Source of the DNA: Marsupella aquatica | Lineage: Eukaryota; Marchantiophyta | DNA length: 64,000 nt | Reading direction: 5' to 3' | NCBI GenBank assembly: GCA_973895155.1 | Contig: OZ316892.1 | Coordinates: 6,448,001-6,512,000 of the forward strand | In this document: positions 33,207 through 45,250 of the stretch, one piece after another | Position numbering within the stretch: the first letter of the stretch is position 1 | Layout: each line of letters starts with the position of its first letter | Program-made: the position numbers and the translations under genes | Notes under the pieces: generated by a model | Told to the model about the DNA's origin: nothing | The model's database searches: none | The model's input: the letters and a program-made list of their open reading frames with translations, nothing else

Positions 33207-35528
33207 TTAAGAACCGTAAAGATCGAGAGCCTTCTTAGCTTGGTTTCTAGCAGCCGTCGAGGGAGAGGACTTTAGCTCTCTGAGCATAGGCAAGGCCCCC
33301 TTTTGACGACACAATTCCCTGGTCTCCTCGCTGGCGGAAAGGTTGGCGATTGCTCCAGCGGCGTATTCCTGAACGATGCCTGACAAAGAGCCGAGCAATT
33401 TAACGAGACTGCGCACTGCTGTGGGTGTAGTGGCGATTATTCTCGCATTCTCCTTGTCCGCAGAAAGATTATACAGCGCACCTGCCGCATTCTGATGCAC
33501 GAGGGTGGAGCTGGATTGAAGCAGCCGCGCCAGTCTTGGAATAGCTGGAGATATGGAGGAGATCTTGGTCCTGTTTCCAGGGTTGTAGGAGAGATTCATG
33601 AGCGCTCCAGCCGCCTTTTCTTGCACGAGACTGGACTTCGAATCGAGTAGCTCCACTAGACGGGTCAGTGTATCTCCCATCCTGGCCACTTCAGCCTTGT
33701 TCAGAGCGTTGGTGTTGGCAAGATTCCACAACGCACTCGCTGCATTGGCCTGGACTCCGAGAGAATCCTCAAACAGAAGCTTCGACAGCTTCTCGATCGC
33801 ACCTTCCTCTTCTGCTACTCTTCCGCGATTTTGCTGATTGAACGACAAGCTCTCAAGTGCCTTGCATGCATTCTCCCGCACGCCGAAGGATCCGGAATCG
33901 AGGAGCTCAACAAGTCTTCGGAGAGCGCCATTCTCTCTGGCGACCCTCAGCTCAAACTCTTTAGGGATGGAAAAACTCCAGAGTACGTTCGCGGCGTGCT
34001 CCTGGACGGCAAGGGAAGGGGAATGCAGGAGCTTCACAAGCTGAAAGAGTACGCCCTCTTGCACAGCTATCTCCATCAACGTTTCTGTGAACTTGGCCAG
34101 CATGTCGAGAGCTCTTAATTGGAAAGGCTCTAGCTCAGACTCCAGCGTAGCCACCCACCAGCCTGCAACTCCTGGCGATAATTCAAGTTCCTTTCTGCTG
34201 CTAACGAGTTGCAACTGCGTGCCACCTGAGACAGGGATGTCCCAAGGCTCATATACCTCGAGAAGAAACAACAGCCTAGAGGGTACGTTCGGGAGATTCC
34301 TGGCTTGTGTTCTAATACACTCATTGACGCAGAGGTTGCAGAGAGTGGCTGCCGAACAGAACTGCAGGGTTGGACATTGTGAGCTGAAGAGCTGTACAAG
34401 CTTCTCCACAGCTCCCGGAGCGGCTTCAAACTTCTTATGGTTGCCATCGTCCACAGAGAGCTCCCTCAACGCTCCGGCAGCGTTGGACTGCACTTTTAGG
34501 GAAGAGCTATCCAGTAGCTCCAGCAGACTCTCAACAATTCCCGGGAAGAGGATTCTCATGCAGTCGACCTGGCCTTGGCTTCGAAGCAGGCACCGGAGAA
34601 CCTCCAGCGCCTCGTGCTGCACTTCCCCATAGGTGGAGGCCACAATCGCCGCCAACTGCTCGAGGGCCCCAGGTGTGTCGCAGATCTTACGCCTCGTTTG
34701 ATCGTTGGTCACCAAGTTCTCGAGGTTGATCATTGCCTGTGCCCGTACGGGCTGCGATGAAGAATTCAGTAACTGCACGAGCACTTCCACACCACCCACC
34801 CGGCAGAAGTGGTCGAACTCTTCCATCGACCTTAGACTCTCGATTGGATAAATCGTGCTGCCATCGAACCGCATCTTAGCTACTAGCTTGAGAGTCCTTT
34901 TGGGGCAGGGCTTAGAATCGAACCTCGTAATCTCCAATTGCAGCAGGGCGTCTTTGAGTTTTTGTAACGGCCCCTGATCTGCGTTCACCCGGTGGGTCGT
35001 GGTCGAGGAACGCAGCTTCCTCACCCGGTGAGTGGTGCTCGAGGAGCACACTACAGGAGACGAGCTCGAGGAACGCAGCTTCTTGCTGACGCAATAACGG
35101 TGATAGAAGCTGATAGCATGCTTAGTTCTATTACGAGCAATTTGGAGGCTATGGCTGAGAGTACGAAAATGTAAAATAGAGATGTTGGCTAGAAAGTAGT
35201 CTTCCAGGGCGTCCCTTGCTTCCTCCAATATCTTGCACATAAGCTGCACCACGCGGAAGAAGTTACGATCAAAACGGGGATTGCCCCTGTTCACTTCCGG
35301 CAGAACTTTCGCAATTAAGGGAGTAAACGACCAAAAGTCCGCTTGAAACGTTCCCACCACACTATCTTTAAGCTTCAATTCCTCGAGCAGGGCGTCGATC
35401 TGGTAGTTGAGACTGATCAGAGCCCCTGTGACCATGACGATCGCGAAAGTATCCGGCTCCTGCATGGCTGCAACATCCACCCAGGATCCCCACATTCTTT
35501 GAAGGCCAATTTTTTCGTCGGATCCCAT
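33207..35528 (-). CDS. Armadillo-repeat protein, single exon, 773 aa
   Basis: An intron-free frame from ATG at 35528 to a stop at 33209-33207. The first ~230 residues form a helical N-terminal domain (for example GALISLNYQIDALLEELKL), then a Ser/Thr-Arg-rich linker with a near-duplicated STTHRV. From about residue 235 to the end come roughly eleven ~42-residue ARM repeats with the usual L-V-x-L-L, V-Q-x-x-A-A-x-A-L-x-N-L pattern. A longer, irregular insert falls in the middle (around WDIPVSGGTQLQ). Such proteins are protein-interaction scaffolds. The N-terminal helices before ARM repeats resemble plant ARM proteins without a U-box, and I see no U-box or F-box. A specific partner cannot be inferred. 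Codon use and length suggest a real, intact gene. Confidence 0.9.
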   Translation of the reverse strand: MGSDEKIGLQRMWGSWVDVAAMQEPDTFAIVMVTGALISLNYQIDALLEELKLKDSVVGTFQADFWSFTPLIAKVLPEVNRGNPRFDRNFFRVVQLMCKILEEARDALEDYFLANISILHFRTLSHSLQIARNRTKHAISFYHRYCVSKKLRSSSSSPVVCSSSTTHRVRKLRSSTTTHRVNADQGPLQKLKDALLQLEITRFDSKPCPKRTLKLVAKMRFDGSTIYPIESLRSMEEFDHFCRVGGVEVLVQLLNSSSQPVRAQAMINLENLVTNDQTRRKICDTPGALEQLAAIVASTYGEVQHEALEVLRCLLRSQGQVDCMRILFPGIVESLLELLDSSSLKVQSNAAGALRELSVDDGNHKKFEAAPGAVEKLVQLFSSQCPTLQFCSAATLCNLCVNECIRTQARNLPNVPSRLLFLLEVYEPWDIPVSGGTQLQLVSSRKELELSPGVAGWWVATLESELEPFQLRALDMLAKFTETLMEIAVQEGVLFQLVKLLHSPSLAVQEHAANVLWSFSIPKEFELRVARENGALRRLVELLDSGSFGVRENACKALESLSFNQQNRGRVAEEEGAIEKLSKLLFEDSLGVQANAASALWNLANTNALNKAEVARMGDTLTRLVELLDSKSSLVQEKAAGALMNLSYNPGNRTKISSISPAIPRLARLLQSSSTLVHQNAAGALYNLSADKENARIIATTPTAVRSLVKLLGSLSGIVQEYAAGAIANLSASEETRELCRQKGALPMLRELKSSPSTAARNQAKKALDLYGS

Positions 35529-38500
35529 TGTCCGGTTTTTCTTGAATGCGTAGATCCTGGGGTATCAGGTAGTAATGCTTCGTGCTCGCTGGAAATCAAC
35601 ATAGTCATCCAGCATCAACTTGCTTCCGACTCGAACGAACCAGAGAGCTTTGAGGTACTATCAGTAAGATGCTGCCCTCAGCCTTCCTCTTCGAGTAGCT
35701 TTTTGGGACTCAATCAAAGCAAATTGGGCTTCGAGTTAAGAAGACGAGCTGGAGGCTTTGCATCAATTTGCATGGAATGTGTAGGCCTTCGTGATTGTTT
35801 CAGTTCTCGTGCCGATGAAAACTGGGTTCCCGATCTCGTTCTTCTGGAAGTCAACACGTCAAGGTATTCCGTCAGATCGATTGGCCGGTCCATGAAAATC
35901 ATCTTGTTTACCGCCCGCCTTACAACTGTAGAACCGATCGTGTACAGGTACCATCAACAACCGTAAGATACTCAGTCCGCATTTCTGGGCGATTTACCAT
36001 AGGTCTGGGTACGAATCCCGAGGACTAGATCTGGTCAACTCCATGATACAATCCAAATTCAAAGTGCAACATATGGGGTCAAGGTGACATTCCGAAGGCT
36101 CACTCCATGCACTCTATGTTCTCAACGAGGGGGCTCGGGAGGTCCGAGGATGGGGACTTACGTGGGGAGTAACTAGCAACTTGGCTGCACGCTAGCTCGG
36201 CGTGTAATGCTTTCTATTATCTTGCAGGACTCGACGGAAGGCATGGAACTCAAATGACTTTTGTTTTGCTAATACATGCTGCACGACGGCTTTTGTGGAC
36301 TAGGACTGCTCCTGTACAGCATTCCGTGCTGGAGGAAAGCTGACCAAACTAATGATTGAACGAAATTTCACTGAACAGTCAACTAGATCTGTCACATTCT
36401 GGGTCCTGATCGATGGACTGAAAGTTGCCGATTTCAAACCTTTTCTTCCAATGCAACGAATTTTACCCAAATTGTCCTATAAGTTGCAGAAAACGACTAT
36501 CCTTAAAGTACTGGAGGGGGAACATGAACTGCTATAAAACTGCTGAAAAGAAGAAAGACTGTTGGTAAATAAAAAACGGCGGTCCATTGAATTGATCATC
36601 TGTCGATGCCTTAACAAAAATAACCGCGTAGGAAATAGCTGTAAGTCACTTTATGTTCCCTTGAGGTTCCATTAAAGTTGCGACATTCCACATATGATAT
36701 CGTCTCACAATTAACTACTTTATGCCCGGAAATGCTGGTTTCCTGTTGTTGTTAGTGTCCTAGACTCCTATCAAATACGGTATCCTTTGTGTTTGAGATT
36801 GGGCGAGAAAGTTGAAGTTCATCGGAAACCGCTAACTGTACGACTAATGTGTAGAGAACCAGAGATGGACGCTACTTAAGGCTGCCAGACTCATACCACT
36901 GTCCGATCATGGGGCACCTCCAGATATCCACATCTGGTGAATAGCTATTTTCTCCGAAGCCATGTAGTTGAGGTCAAAGATCACCTTCCAAAACATTTGC
37001 CTTGAAGAGTAGGCAGGACCATTGCCGTTTGCTGGGACTGACGGCATTAGTCATGCATGTACATCACTCCAAATCATGGCTGCTCGGATTGACGGCCAAT
37101 TCCACCAATCGGTCCGTGCTGTTGTAGTCATCATCCAGTATCTCCAAATTTCCATTCCAGTAGGTGCGAGTGGGACAACTCACACAAGCCAGGAGCATGG
37201 TAGCCAACCACTTGAGCGCCATCGTTCAGGTCTACGACCTTAATTTCTCCTTGCTGTGTCGTTCTCTTCCTTGGTGCGTGCAATCTACTGTATGATTTAC
37301 TCCGGGACTTCCGACTGCTTATCGTGCGAGCGCATTAACCTGCCCATCAACAGAAGATCATGTTCTCACCTGAGACAAGCTACATTACATTCAATGGCTA
37401 CTATTGCATCTCACACATAGAAACAAAAGAGACCTCCCTCAGAATTCTTGTAAAGCCCCCCCTCAAGTCCTGTTTGTTGGCCCAGGTCATGAAGATCATG
37501 CTCTCACCTGGGACAAGCTACAGTCCTGTACAGTCCTGTCGACAGAGTTATAGGGCTTGGCGTCCCTGAAATGAGCAATTTCTGTGGCTTGTAGCTATTC
37601 TTAAACAAGAAGAAATTCTAAAACTGGTTTGCTTAGAGCCGGCGAAAGAAAGTCTAGACTTCAGTGAATCAGACGACTGTTAACTCCATGAGATGCCACC
37701 TTCCATCTCACCGTTAATTACAATGGCATTATACCCGATATCCTCAATCATGCCATCTGCTGATTTGTAAACTTACGGCTATAGCGACCGTTGCAGATGA
37801 GAATTGGACTAACTTGGTTACTTGAAAGCTTCGATTGAGGCCAGGTCGAGGTCAACTTTCAATCATTGGATATCCTAGACTAGGTTCTGGATCGCATACG
37901 GCCGGTGCACGGCACGGAGCGAAGATCGGACGAAGGCTAAAGGTAGGTTCAACCAATCTTTACTCGATAGACGGATCTATTCAGACAAGTAGACACTCGA
38001 TCGATCGATATGGCCAGTACCGCTGTATGACAAACGGGACTAGTAACGTCTCTTTGATGCCGGCGCACGGCTGACGGCTCCCTCGACAACTATGACTTCA
38101 TCGATGCATGTTGGACTAAAGGACGAGCTACATTACTGTAGCATATGACGCTGCCAGGCTGTTTATGGGGGGACCTCATAAAATCACGAGCCTTGTGAGC
38201 GGCGCCCTGACAAACTTTCCAGATTCCAGAGCTAGAAGAAGCCTTGAATTGAACGAATTCGGGATTTGCTTGTCGTCGACTAGCTCGCCGGATGGACACT
38301 CTCACACAGAACAGTTCGCGTGCATTACTTGCAATTGGGATTCCGGTCTGTGGTGTCTTCTTCGTCGTTTTTTAAAACAAAATTTTTGTATTTCTTATGA
38401 TGGTACTGAATCTCCTTTTTTTTGGGTGTGGGGGCGGGGGAATTTGTTTTTGGAAAGATGCTCGGATGGACCCGCCATGATTTTTTATCACGCAACGTGG

Positions 38501-40111
38501 GGTGGGGTGTGGAGAGCAGCAAGGCTGTTTGGTTTTGAGACCCTAGTGCAACCATTTGTACAAAATAAAATATTGAAAGAATCTTCTCAAGGCAATGTTA
38601 CCTCGATATATATATATTTTGTGAACACCCCACCCCTTGAGATGGGGGGAGAAAATAACCCAGTTGCAAAAGACACAAAGGGACAAGTCCCTCAGGCAGA
38701 CCAGACAAAATGAGCTAGGGCCCAAGACAAAGCAACCACCACACTGCCAGAATGGATAATACCCAGCAACAGCACCACACCAGAAAAACCAGCCAAAAAG
38801 GCAAAGAAGAGTGGGGGAGGGGCGCCAACTAATCAAAGCATCAGTGGCAGAAACGGACAAAAAAGTAATGAGCAATCAGCCATTACCTTCAATGTTTGAA
38901 AATGGTCCATCCCAACATTTTCTCCCCACACCTAACAGGAGAGGGCCGGCCTAAGTTTAGAGGGGAGTACCCTACGACCTAGAAAACTTATTAATCTGAC
39001 TAGACAAACCCAATTGTGTGCTGAAAATTATAGGCAAGGGCTAAAGCTCCAGTCAGTCCTTTTTGGAGATGCCTATAGAAGTAGTGACTTCCAGATTGAG
39101 GAACATGAAGCTGACATGTTTACCTAATTAGTTTCCGGCCAGATAGCTCCAAAACATCTCCATCTCTAGTCAAGATTGAGAAAAAGTTCACCTGTTAAAA
39201 AGCTGGGTATATTTGTTTTTGTTTCTAACACGACAATTAGGTTGTGGAGAACCCAGTTTATCCAGTAAGAGGAATTACTAGTCCATAGTAGAGTCTTTGT
39301 ATCGTTACATCTTCATGTAGCCAAATTAGGGTTTAGTGTTTAGGGTTTCATTTATTCAGGACGACAATGTTTCGGATCATACCTATCCAGACTCCCTTTC
39401 CAAGGAACAACTAATAGTTTATTACCTCTTGAATATACTCCCAGAATTTTTAGTTTGTAAATTGTCTGCTCGATAAATAGTCAGTGCAACAAAGCAGCAA
39501 TGGCAATCTGTCAGAGGGCATTTGGCATTGGCAGGCATGATTTCTCATTTTGTCTGGAACTCATTTGGATTTGTTTTGCAGGATTTTTTTTGGCAAGAGT
39601 ATTTTGCAGAGAAACTCCGCAATTGTAGTTCTTATGACATGAACTATGGTATAGATGTATGTATATGAGAACCCCATCAAGAGATTTTAGATCTTATAGT
39701 AAATATCGTCAACACACAAGGTTACTTTAGCCCCAGTTTACGTTTGCATCTAAAGTTGGAAAGGGACACACAATTCTACTGCAGAAATCCAGCTGCAGAA
39801 TCAGAGCAGCATCAGAACTCCCGACTGGCGAACCTGAGAATTATCGGTAAAAGCCTGTACAGCAGGTTTGATGCCAATTTGCATCCAACGTCTATGCGTA
39901 ATTTTATTCCCCAAGAGCAAGAAGTTGGAAATAAGTTTACTTTTGCACCCGATCGAGCAATTAATAATGGTCTGCGAGGTCATCTTCTCCCGAAGAGAGA
40001 ACTTACTACTCCAGTTCTGTCCAGGCGGTACTGGCTTAATTAATGAATTTTGTCTTTGTGACAGCGGTTACGCAATGGGGTGAGCGACTGAGCGGGCAGG
40101 GGGCATTGTCA
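35529..40111. other. Long intergenic region
   Basis: The first several hundred bases are the likely promoter and 5' UTR of the armadillo gene. Elsewhere I find no exon. Minor features: a diverged direct repeat of about 36 bp (GAAGATCATG-TCTCACCTG) at about 37351 and 37491, a T/G-rich patch at 38415-38450, and a short AT dinucleotide run near 38608. Open frames at 38165-38713 and 37835-38074 have no motif. Confidence 0.4.
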
Positions 40112-40786
40112 TTATGGTTTGATGTGCCAATCCTTGACGTCTGTGTGGTCAGGTTCGAGGTGAGCGTCTGAGGATGTATCCACCAGAAACTCCTGCTCTG
40201 CCTTCAGTCTGCGTCTGAGATGGCTTCGAAATATCTGCTCTCCATGGTCGATCCATACCGTAGGAACGTCCGCCGACCCACAATCTTTCCATCTGATCGA
40301 CAGTTCATCTGGTTTAGAGGTGAAAGAGACACTAGCCATGATTCTCGGAATTTTAATGACTTGTGGCACGGGCGGTTCACCCAGTGTAATCTCAGAGAAA
40401 TGTAACCAATTCTTGATGAAATTGCTGTATTAAATATATTTCCAGCCCTTAGCTATTTGGCTCGTTTCGAGCAACAGATTTACGTAAGAGCGAGATAAGA
40501 AAGGACAGATTTACGTAAGAGCGAGATAAGAAAGGACTTGACTTCGCTGATTGTAGGCAGAGAGATCGACATCTTGCATGCAAGGCATGGAGAAGACACG
40601 TGAAGGACTTTCTTGACCGGCAACGACATTGACATCAGACGTGAAAATCAGGGTCAGGGCCTTAGGAGAAGTAACGGCAATTATGGCTAGAGGCACACTC
40701 ATGAGCATTAATGAGTCAGAGATCTTTGAGGTCAGACCACCATATATGGCGAGCGAATGCTTCCACGAATTTCCAGCGACATAACC
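40112..40786 (-). CDS. Last two exons of an unidentified protein with a hydrophobic segment
   Basis: Minus-strand exon 40786-40515 (acceptor GCGTAG|GG, donor AC|GTAAAT) joins exon 40424-40112 (acceptor ATACAG|C) in matching phase, giving about 194 residues to TAA. The first exon encodes GNSWKHSLAIYGG, a hydrophobic stretch (LMLMSVPLAIIAV), then VFSMPCMQDVDLSAYNQ. The second encodes NFIKNWLHFSEITLGEPP and a charged C-terminal domain (WIDHGEQIF, RRRLKAEQEF). Sequence quality looks like real coding DNA. I do not recognise the family. Upstream exons must exist. A GCT|GTAAGT donor at about 40853 may close the preceding exon, but I could not follow the gene further. A 31-bp duplication at the first donor duplicates the splice site. 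Confidence 0.5.
40476..40537. repeat. 31-bp perfect tandem duplication across a splice donor
   Basis: Units 40476-40506 and 40507-40537 are identical (each begins AGATTTACGTAAGAG). On the minus strand each copy contains the CTTAC|GTAAAT donor of the adjoining exon. Confidence 0.9.
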
Positions 40787-42492
40787 CTACGCCAGATTAT
40801 TCCAAAGTTCCATGGTCAGAAGAACCTTGCATGTACTTACAGCTGTAAGTCCCTTGCTGGCGAGAAGCCATTAGAACTCGGCAAGTATATGATGCGAGAG
40901 TTCGTGCCGAGTCAACAAACTCGCTGATTGTCCATGGTCACAGTTATGATGATGTTGTGGTGATAGTAAGAACGACAACATAAATGAAGTTAGACTGAAG
41001 TTTAATAGCTGGACGTGAAGTGGAGGGTCAACAAGTTAATTTGCCAAGACGCTTATTCTGGGTTACTCGAGAACGACTCATTGCGCTTTAAGGGGTTTCA
41101 GTTGTACCAATTCTGTCTTTGAGAAATGTGGCCGTAAGCTATAGCGTAAGTATCGGGTTACTAATGATTGACCTTGAGTGCAATTTCTCCAAAATTTCCA
41201 GTATTTCCTGCATTATTTTAGGTACTGTCTGGCTTTGTTTTTGAACTGAAGTTACCAGGACCTACATCGTTTGAAAATTTTACTTCACAAAAAATTTCAA
41301 TATTGTTTTCGTCAAAAGTGATGTGGGTCCATCCAGGTTGCAAGGCTCACGGGAGTAGTCCAACCTTTGCTGCGTGTTGCTTGCCGACTTTTGGGTTTAT
41401 TTGTTTTTCTATACTCGTTTTGTAATTAGAAATTGAATAACTTTTCCATCAGCGATCTAAGATTTAACTAATGACACGGATTTCCTTGCCTATATTGAAC
41501 AAGCCCATTACAGAGGCTTTTGGCTGGCCTCGGTTACGTTGGAATTCAACATGGTTTCTGCTCTGGTCCTGAATCACTCCATTACTGTATCCGAGTACCA
41601 CACTATTGCATGCCGAAAGCTCTAACCCTCATAATTAATTCACAATTGAAGAACTGAAAGGACAGAAAAATTAATTTTAACTTTCCGCAGCGAGACAGAC
41701 TTACACAAACTTCATCAATTCACGGGCGTGCAGGTTGAAGCTACGTGCGAACTAAACCCTAATTATAATTCAGTTTAAAATTGTTCGTCCCGACATTGGT
41801 CCCAATACCTTCGGCATATTGTGCTATTGTATGCTGGAAGCCCTGAAATCGGGTGCAAAAAAAGTCCCTGCAGTTCAAGATTGTAGCTACTACAGCCTTA
41901 TTATTTTTCTTTTTATCATCATTGGTCCCAATACTATAAGATAAATTCACACTGGGCCGAAATTCTGCATCGCAACCCTAAATCTCAGTTCAGCCCCTAC
42001 TTATTTGCTCCGCTCGTATTCTGTGACAGATTCGATGCCTATCCCTAGCTCCAGGAGAGTTCCTCAGGATCACATTTCGCATTAGGATCCTCACATTATT
42101 GACTATATCAACTCCTCCCGATACAGTTTCTGTACATGACAACAAGATTGTTAAATCAGGCACATGTACTACCTACTCAAACTAGTAAGACACGAACGAA
42201 ATCGTGATCTTGGCCTTGTAAGCTCCTGCCGACCAGTTTAAAATTCGCAACACGTCAGATTGGCTGAAGTTCATTAATTCTCCAGCCAGTGAACATCAGA
42301 TTTTGAGATTTTGAGGAATTAACGTACAAATCCTTTGGTCAAAAGATTCTGTAGGTACAAACTTACTCCTGATATTTCTTCTGATCCACGAATACTCTAC
42401 AATTACATCATTCATGTATCAGGAAACAGCGATTATCAATTAATACGTACCCTCTTAATGATCGACTAATATGAAGGGAAATTAAGTGACAG
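40787..42492. other. No complete gene recognised
   Basis: May include upstream introns and exons of the minus-strand gene ending at 40112. Otherwise AT-rich sequence with no clear frame. The segment near 42490 is the probable 3' UTR of the anthranilate phosphoribosyltransferase gene. Confidence 0.35.
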
Positions 42493-45057
42493 CTAAAACT
42501 GGTAGTCTACCTTTGAGAGGGAAATCCACGCATCCAGCAAATCATTGGCTTTTCCAGAACGCTGAACTTCTCTAGCCAGTGCTACCCCATCTTGCAAGTT
42601 GGCGGCGACCCCACAAGCCATCAGTCCCGCTCCGGCATTCAAAATCTACAACATAACCAACAAAAGACCGTAAGATTTTCAAATCCCGTAGAAGCTAGTA
42701 CTGATCTAAATCTCACCCTATTTCGCTCTAAAGCGTCTGCGCACGGACGAAAATTGGGCAGCTCATTGATCAAGATATGCTCATAAAACAAACCATTAGA
42801 GCACAAATCGAAAAGGACCACTTTCCAGGGTAAAGGATGAGAAGCTACTGTGATCCACCAGGTCCCGCATTCATGATAATCACAGCATTGTGCCTACAGT
42901 GAAGGGCATTAAAAGATGACTGCCTCAAAGAAGAAAGACTCGAAAAAGACTTGGAGAAGGGACATACAACAGCATTCGCGACGTGACCCTCTTTTCCAGC
43001 CAGAACATCCCGAAGAATCTTGGCATTTAGGATCGAGTCTCCTCCTTTCAGATCATTGATGGTACACCGAGGGATCCCAAAATCCACTGATTTGATTACC
43101 ACTGACCAAAATGTGAGTGACCAAACATTGGGTGATCATATCGAGGAAAAATCACATTGGGTGATCGATCATATTGATGAATCATGATGCTGCTATTTTT
43201 ATCCAAAGCATGACACAAATTTAATAGCAAAGTCATCTCTCTTATTCATGTGGAGTATGTATTATCGGATGGAGAGAAAATAAAACATACAGGGGTCAAA
43301 TTTGAATTGCTGAATCTTGCCGGGGCTGACTTCCAGCACCAATCCACCACCTGTACGTCCGATCCAGTCAGCGGAAAAATCATAGATCAACTGAAAAACA
43401 TGAAGAGCTTTATAACTCCAAACATATTTGTTGCAGCTGCAGTGAATTTACCTATGGGGCTCATCTCATCAGAGCCTTCTGAATGCACCACAAGCGCTCT
43501 TTGAAGCCCAAAGTGCTGGAGTATACTGGCCATTCTCTCTACCTGAGTCATTGACAATGGAGGAATAGCTTTCATCAAACTATCTCTAGAGACTTTCAGC
43601 AACCGCTAAAACAAGTGCAGTGAGCCAATCCAGAACCTTTGGAGCAAGGAGTCAAACAGACATTCAAATCACCTCTTCAAATGGAATTTTCTGCATAATT
43701 TATTTTTAAACAACGCTAAACCAGTGTGGGAACCGAATCCTAACGGTTCCAGGAGGATTCGAACAACCATCCACTATCAGTTTACTATCGGTTCTGATTT
43801 TGTCTTATCTTGATTGGCAAACCAAATTCTGATCTGATATGGAGCTCGAAGTTGACTGATCGCGGAGGAGTGCTAATAATTACGTTGACGCTTAGTCTTC
43901 TTTTGAAAGGTTATTTTCGGTAAAACACGATCTGGAGCTGGAAGTTAACTGAATGCTGTTAATTAATTATGTTGACGATTGGTCTTCTACTGAAAGGTTA
44001 CTTTCGGTACGGTAAATAAGGATCTGGAGCTCGAAGTTGACTGAGGAGATCTGCAGCCATACCTTGTAGACATTAATTCACAAAAATGATCACAGAGTAT
44101 GACTTACAAGGTCTTTGCGATAGACGCCGACAATCGCATAAGGCACATTTGCCGGATTAAGCATTGGTCCCATGAATTTGAAAGGTGTCTTTCTTTCAGT
44201 GGCCCTTCTGACAGGCCCGCCTGAGTTCATGGCTGGGGCTCCTAGCATGAAACCAATCCCCAGCTCGTTCACACACTTATTCACTCCCTGCTCAGACAAA
44301 CCGTCGTGAAGAATACTTAGTGCTAGCTATATATAGCTAAGTCAACATGTCAAGAAGCTTGCCTGCTATGTCATGTTACTTTTGACTTTAAAATGTTCAA
44401 ATCTTGCTATTATTAGAACTCAACATATCCTGGAGTGCCATCTTGCTATTACCTGAACTCAACATATCCCAAACAATAACATTGTAGCAATTGTCTACAT
44501 ATGAAATGCAATTTGGAATTTAAGTAGGCTATGGGGGACGAAATTATGAAGTTTGATCGATTATGCTTGAGAGCAAAGCTTGAACTCTTAGGTCACAAAA
44601 TCTTGTTATGCTGAACATTTAAAAGTCAAAAATAGTAACGGAGTACGTGCGTTCAACAACCTCAGGCCCAAGATCGATAGCCACTCCAAGTTCTTCTAAA
44701 ACATCCGCACTCCCACATGCCGAGGAACTGGAACGAGATCCATGCTGCACCAATAAAAGTCCACGCATAAAAGCCCTGCAGTACGAGCGAAGCACAACCA
44801 CAGAAAACCTTGCACGACCAACATGTATTACACCTGAGATCTGCTCTAAACTTGGTGCTACAACCAATGAGAATTTGCTAAGAGTAATTACGTACCTTGG
44901 CAACTCTTGCACCCGAAGCAGCAGCAAGGATAGCAGATCCAGTTGAGATATTGACTGTGTTCATCTGATCTCCTCCAGTTCCGACGATATCTAAACCTCC
45001 GGTCACTCCTTCGACAGGAATGCAGCGTCGGAGCATTGCATTTGCAAGAGCTGTGAT
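42493..45057 (-). CDS. Anthranilate phosphoribosyltransferase-like gene, 5' part missing
   Basis: Seven minus-strand exons fit in phase: 45057-44896, 44744-44661, 44287-44108, 43542-43452, 43350-43291, 43086-42968 and 42645-42493 (stop TAG 42495-42493), 282 residues. The enzyme family joins anthranilate to PRPP in the second committed step of plastid tryptophan synthesis. Visible motifs: GTGGD (PRPP), [49 protein letters not shown] and NAGAGL. The donor after LGPE is GTTGTT, a weak site. The expected HPAM/LGxRT/FNxLGP stretch is altered and shortened ([18 protein letters not shown]), and the usual KHGNR Asn is Ser, so activity may be changed. The N-terminal ~70 core residues and transit peptide are absent: the upstream exon should lie in or beyond the 100-N gap, but none is recognisable past it. 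Confidence 0.85.
42845..42903 (-). other. Exon-like duplicate inside an intron of the anthranilate phosphoribosyltransferase-like gene
   Basis: Between the last two exons, minus-strand 42896-42848 encodes [13 protein letters not shown] then TAG, mimicking the true junction [11 protein letters not shown]. It sits behind a possible acceptor (CTGTAG). It is also in frame with read-through of the preceding exon, so intron retention would give a shortened product. Confidence 0.5.
43831..44045. repeat. Intronic ~95-bp tandem repeat, 2.3 copies
   Basis: Units at about 43831-43928, 43929-44020 and a partial to 44045. Each starts GATCTG-GGAGCT-GAAGTT and contains TGAAAGGTTA-TTTCGGTA. Diverged copies. 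Confidence 0.75.
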
Positions 45058-45150
45058 CTGGACAAAGTCGTAGTAGAGGCGTACAATTGACAAACAAGAA
45101 TGAGATTTGCAGTGAATTTTCAAAGCTCTCCGCACAATTGCATTGAAAGT

Positions 45151-45250
45151 NNNNNNNNNNNNNNNNNNNNNNNNNNNNNNNNNNNNNNNNNNNNNNNNNN
45201 NNNNNNNNNNNNNNNNNNNNNNNNNNNNNNNNNNNNNNNNNNNNNNNNNN
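45151..45250. other. Assembly gap (100 N)
   Basis: Exactly 100 unknown bases, a conventional placeholder. True size and even adjacency of the flanks are uncertain. Confidence 0.99.

Noticed and set aside
33598-34632. Several plus-strand frames of 80-181 codons
   Set aside because: They are antisense shadows of the armadillo-repeat gene.
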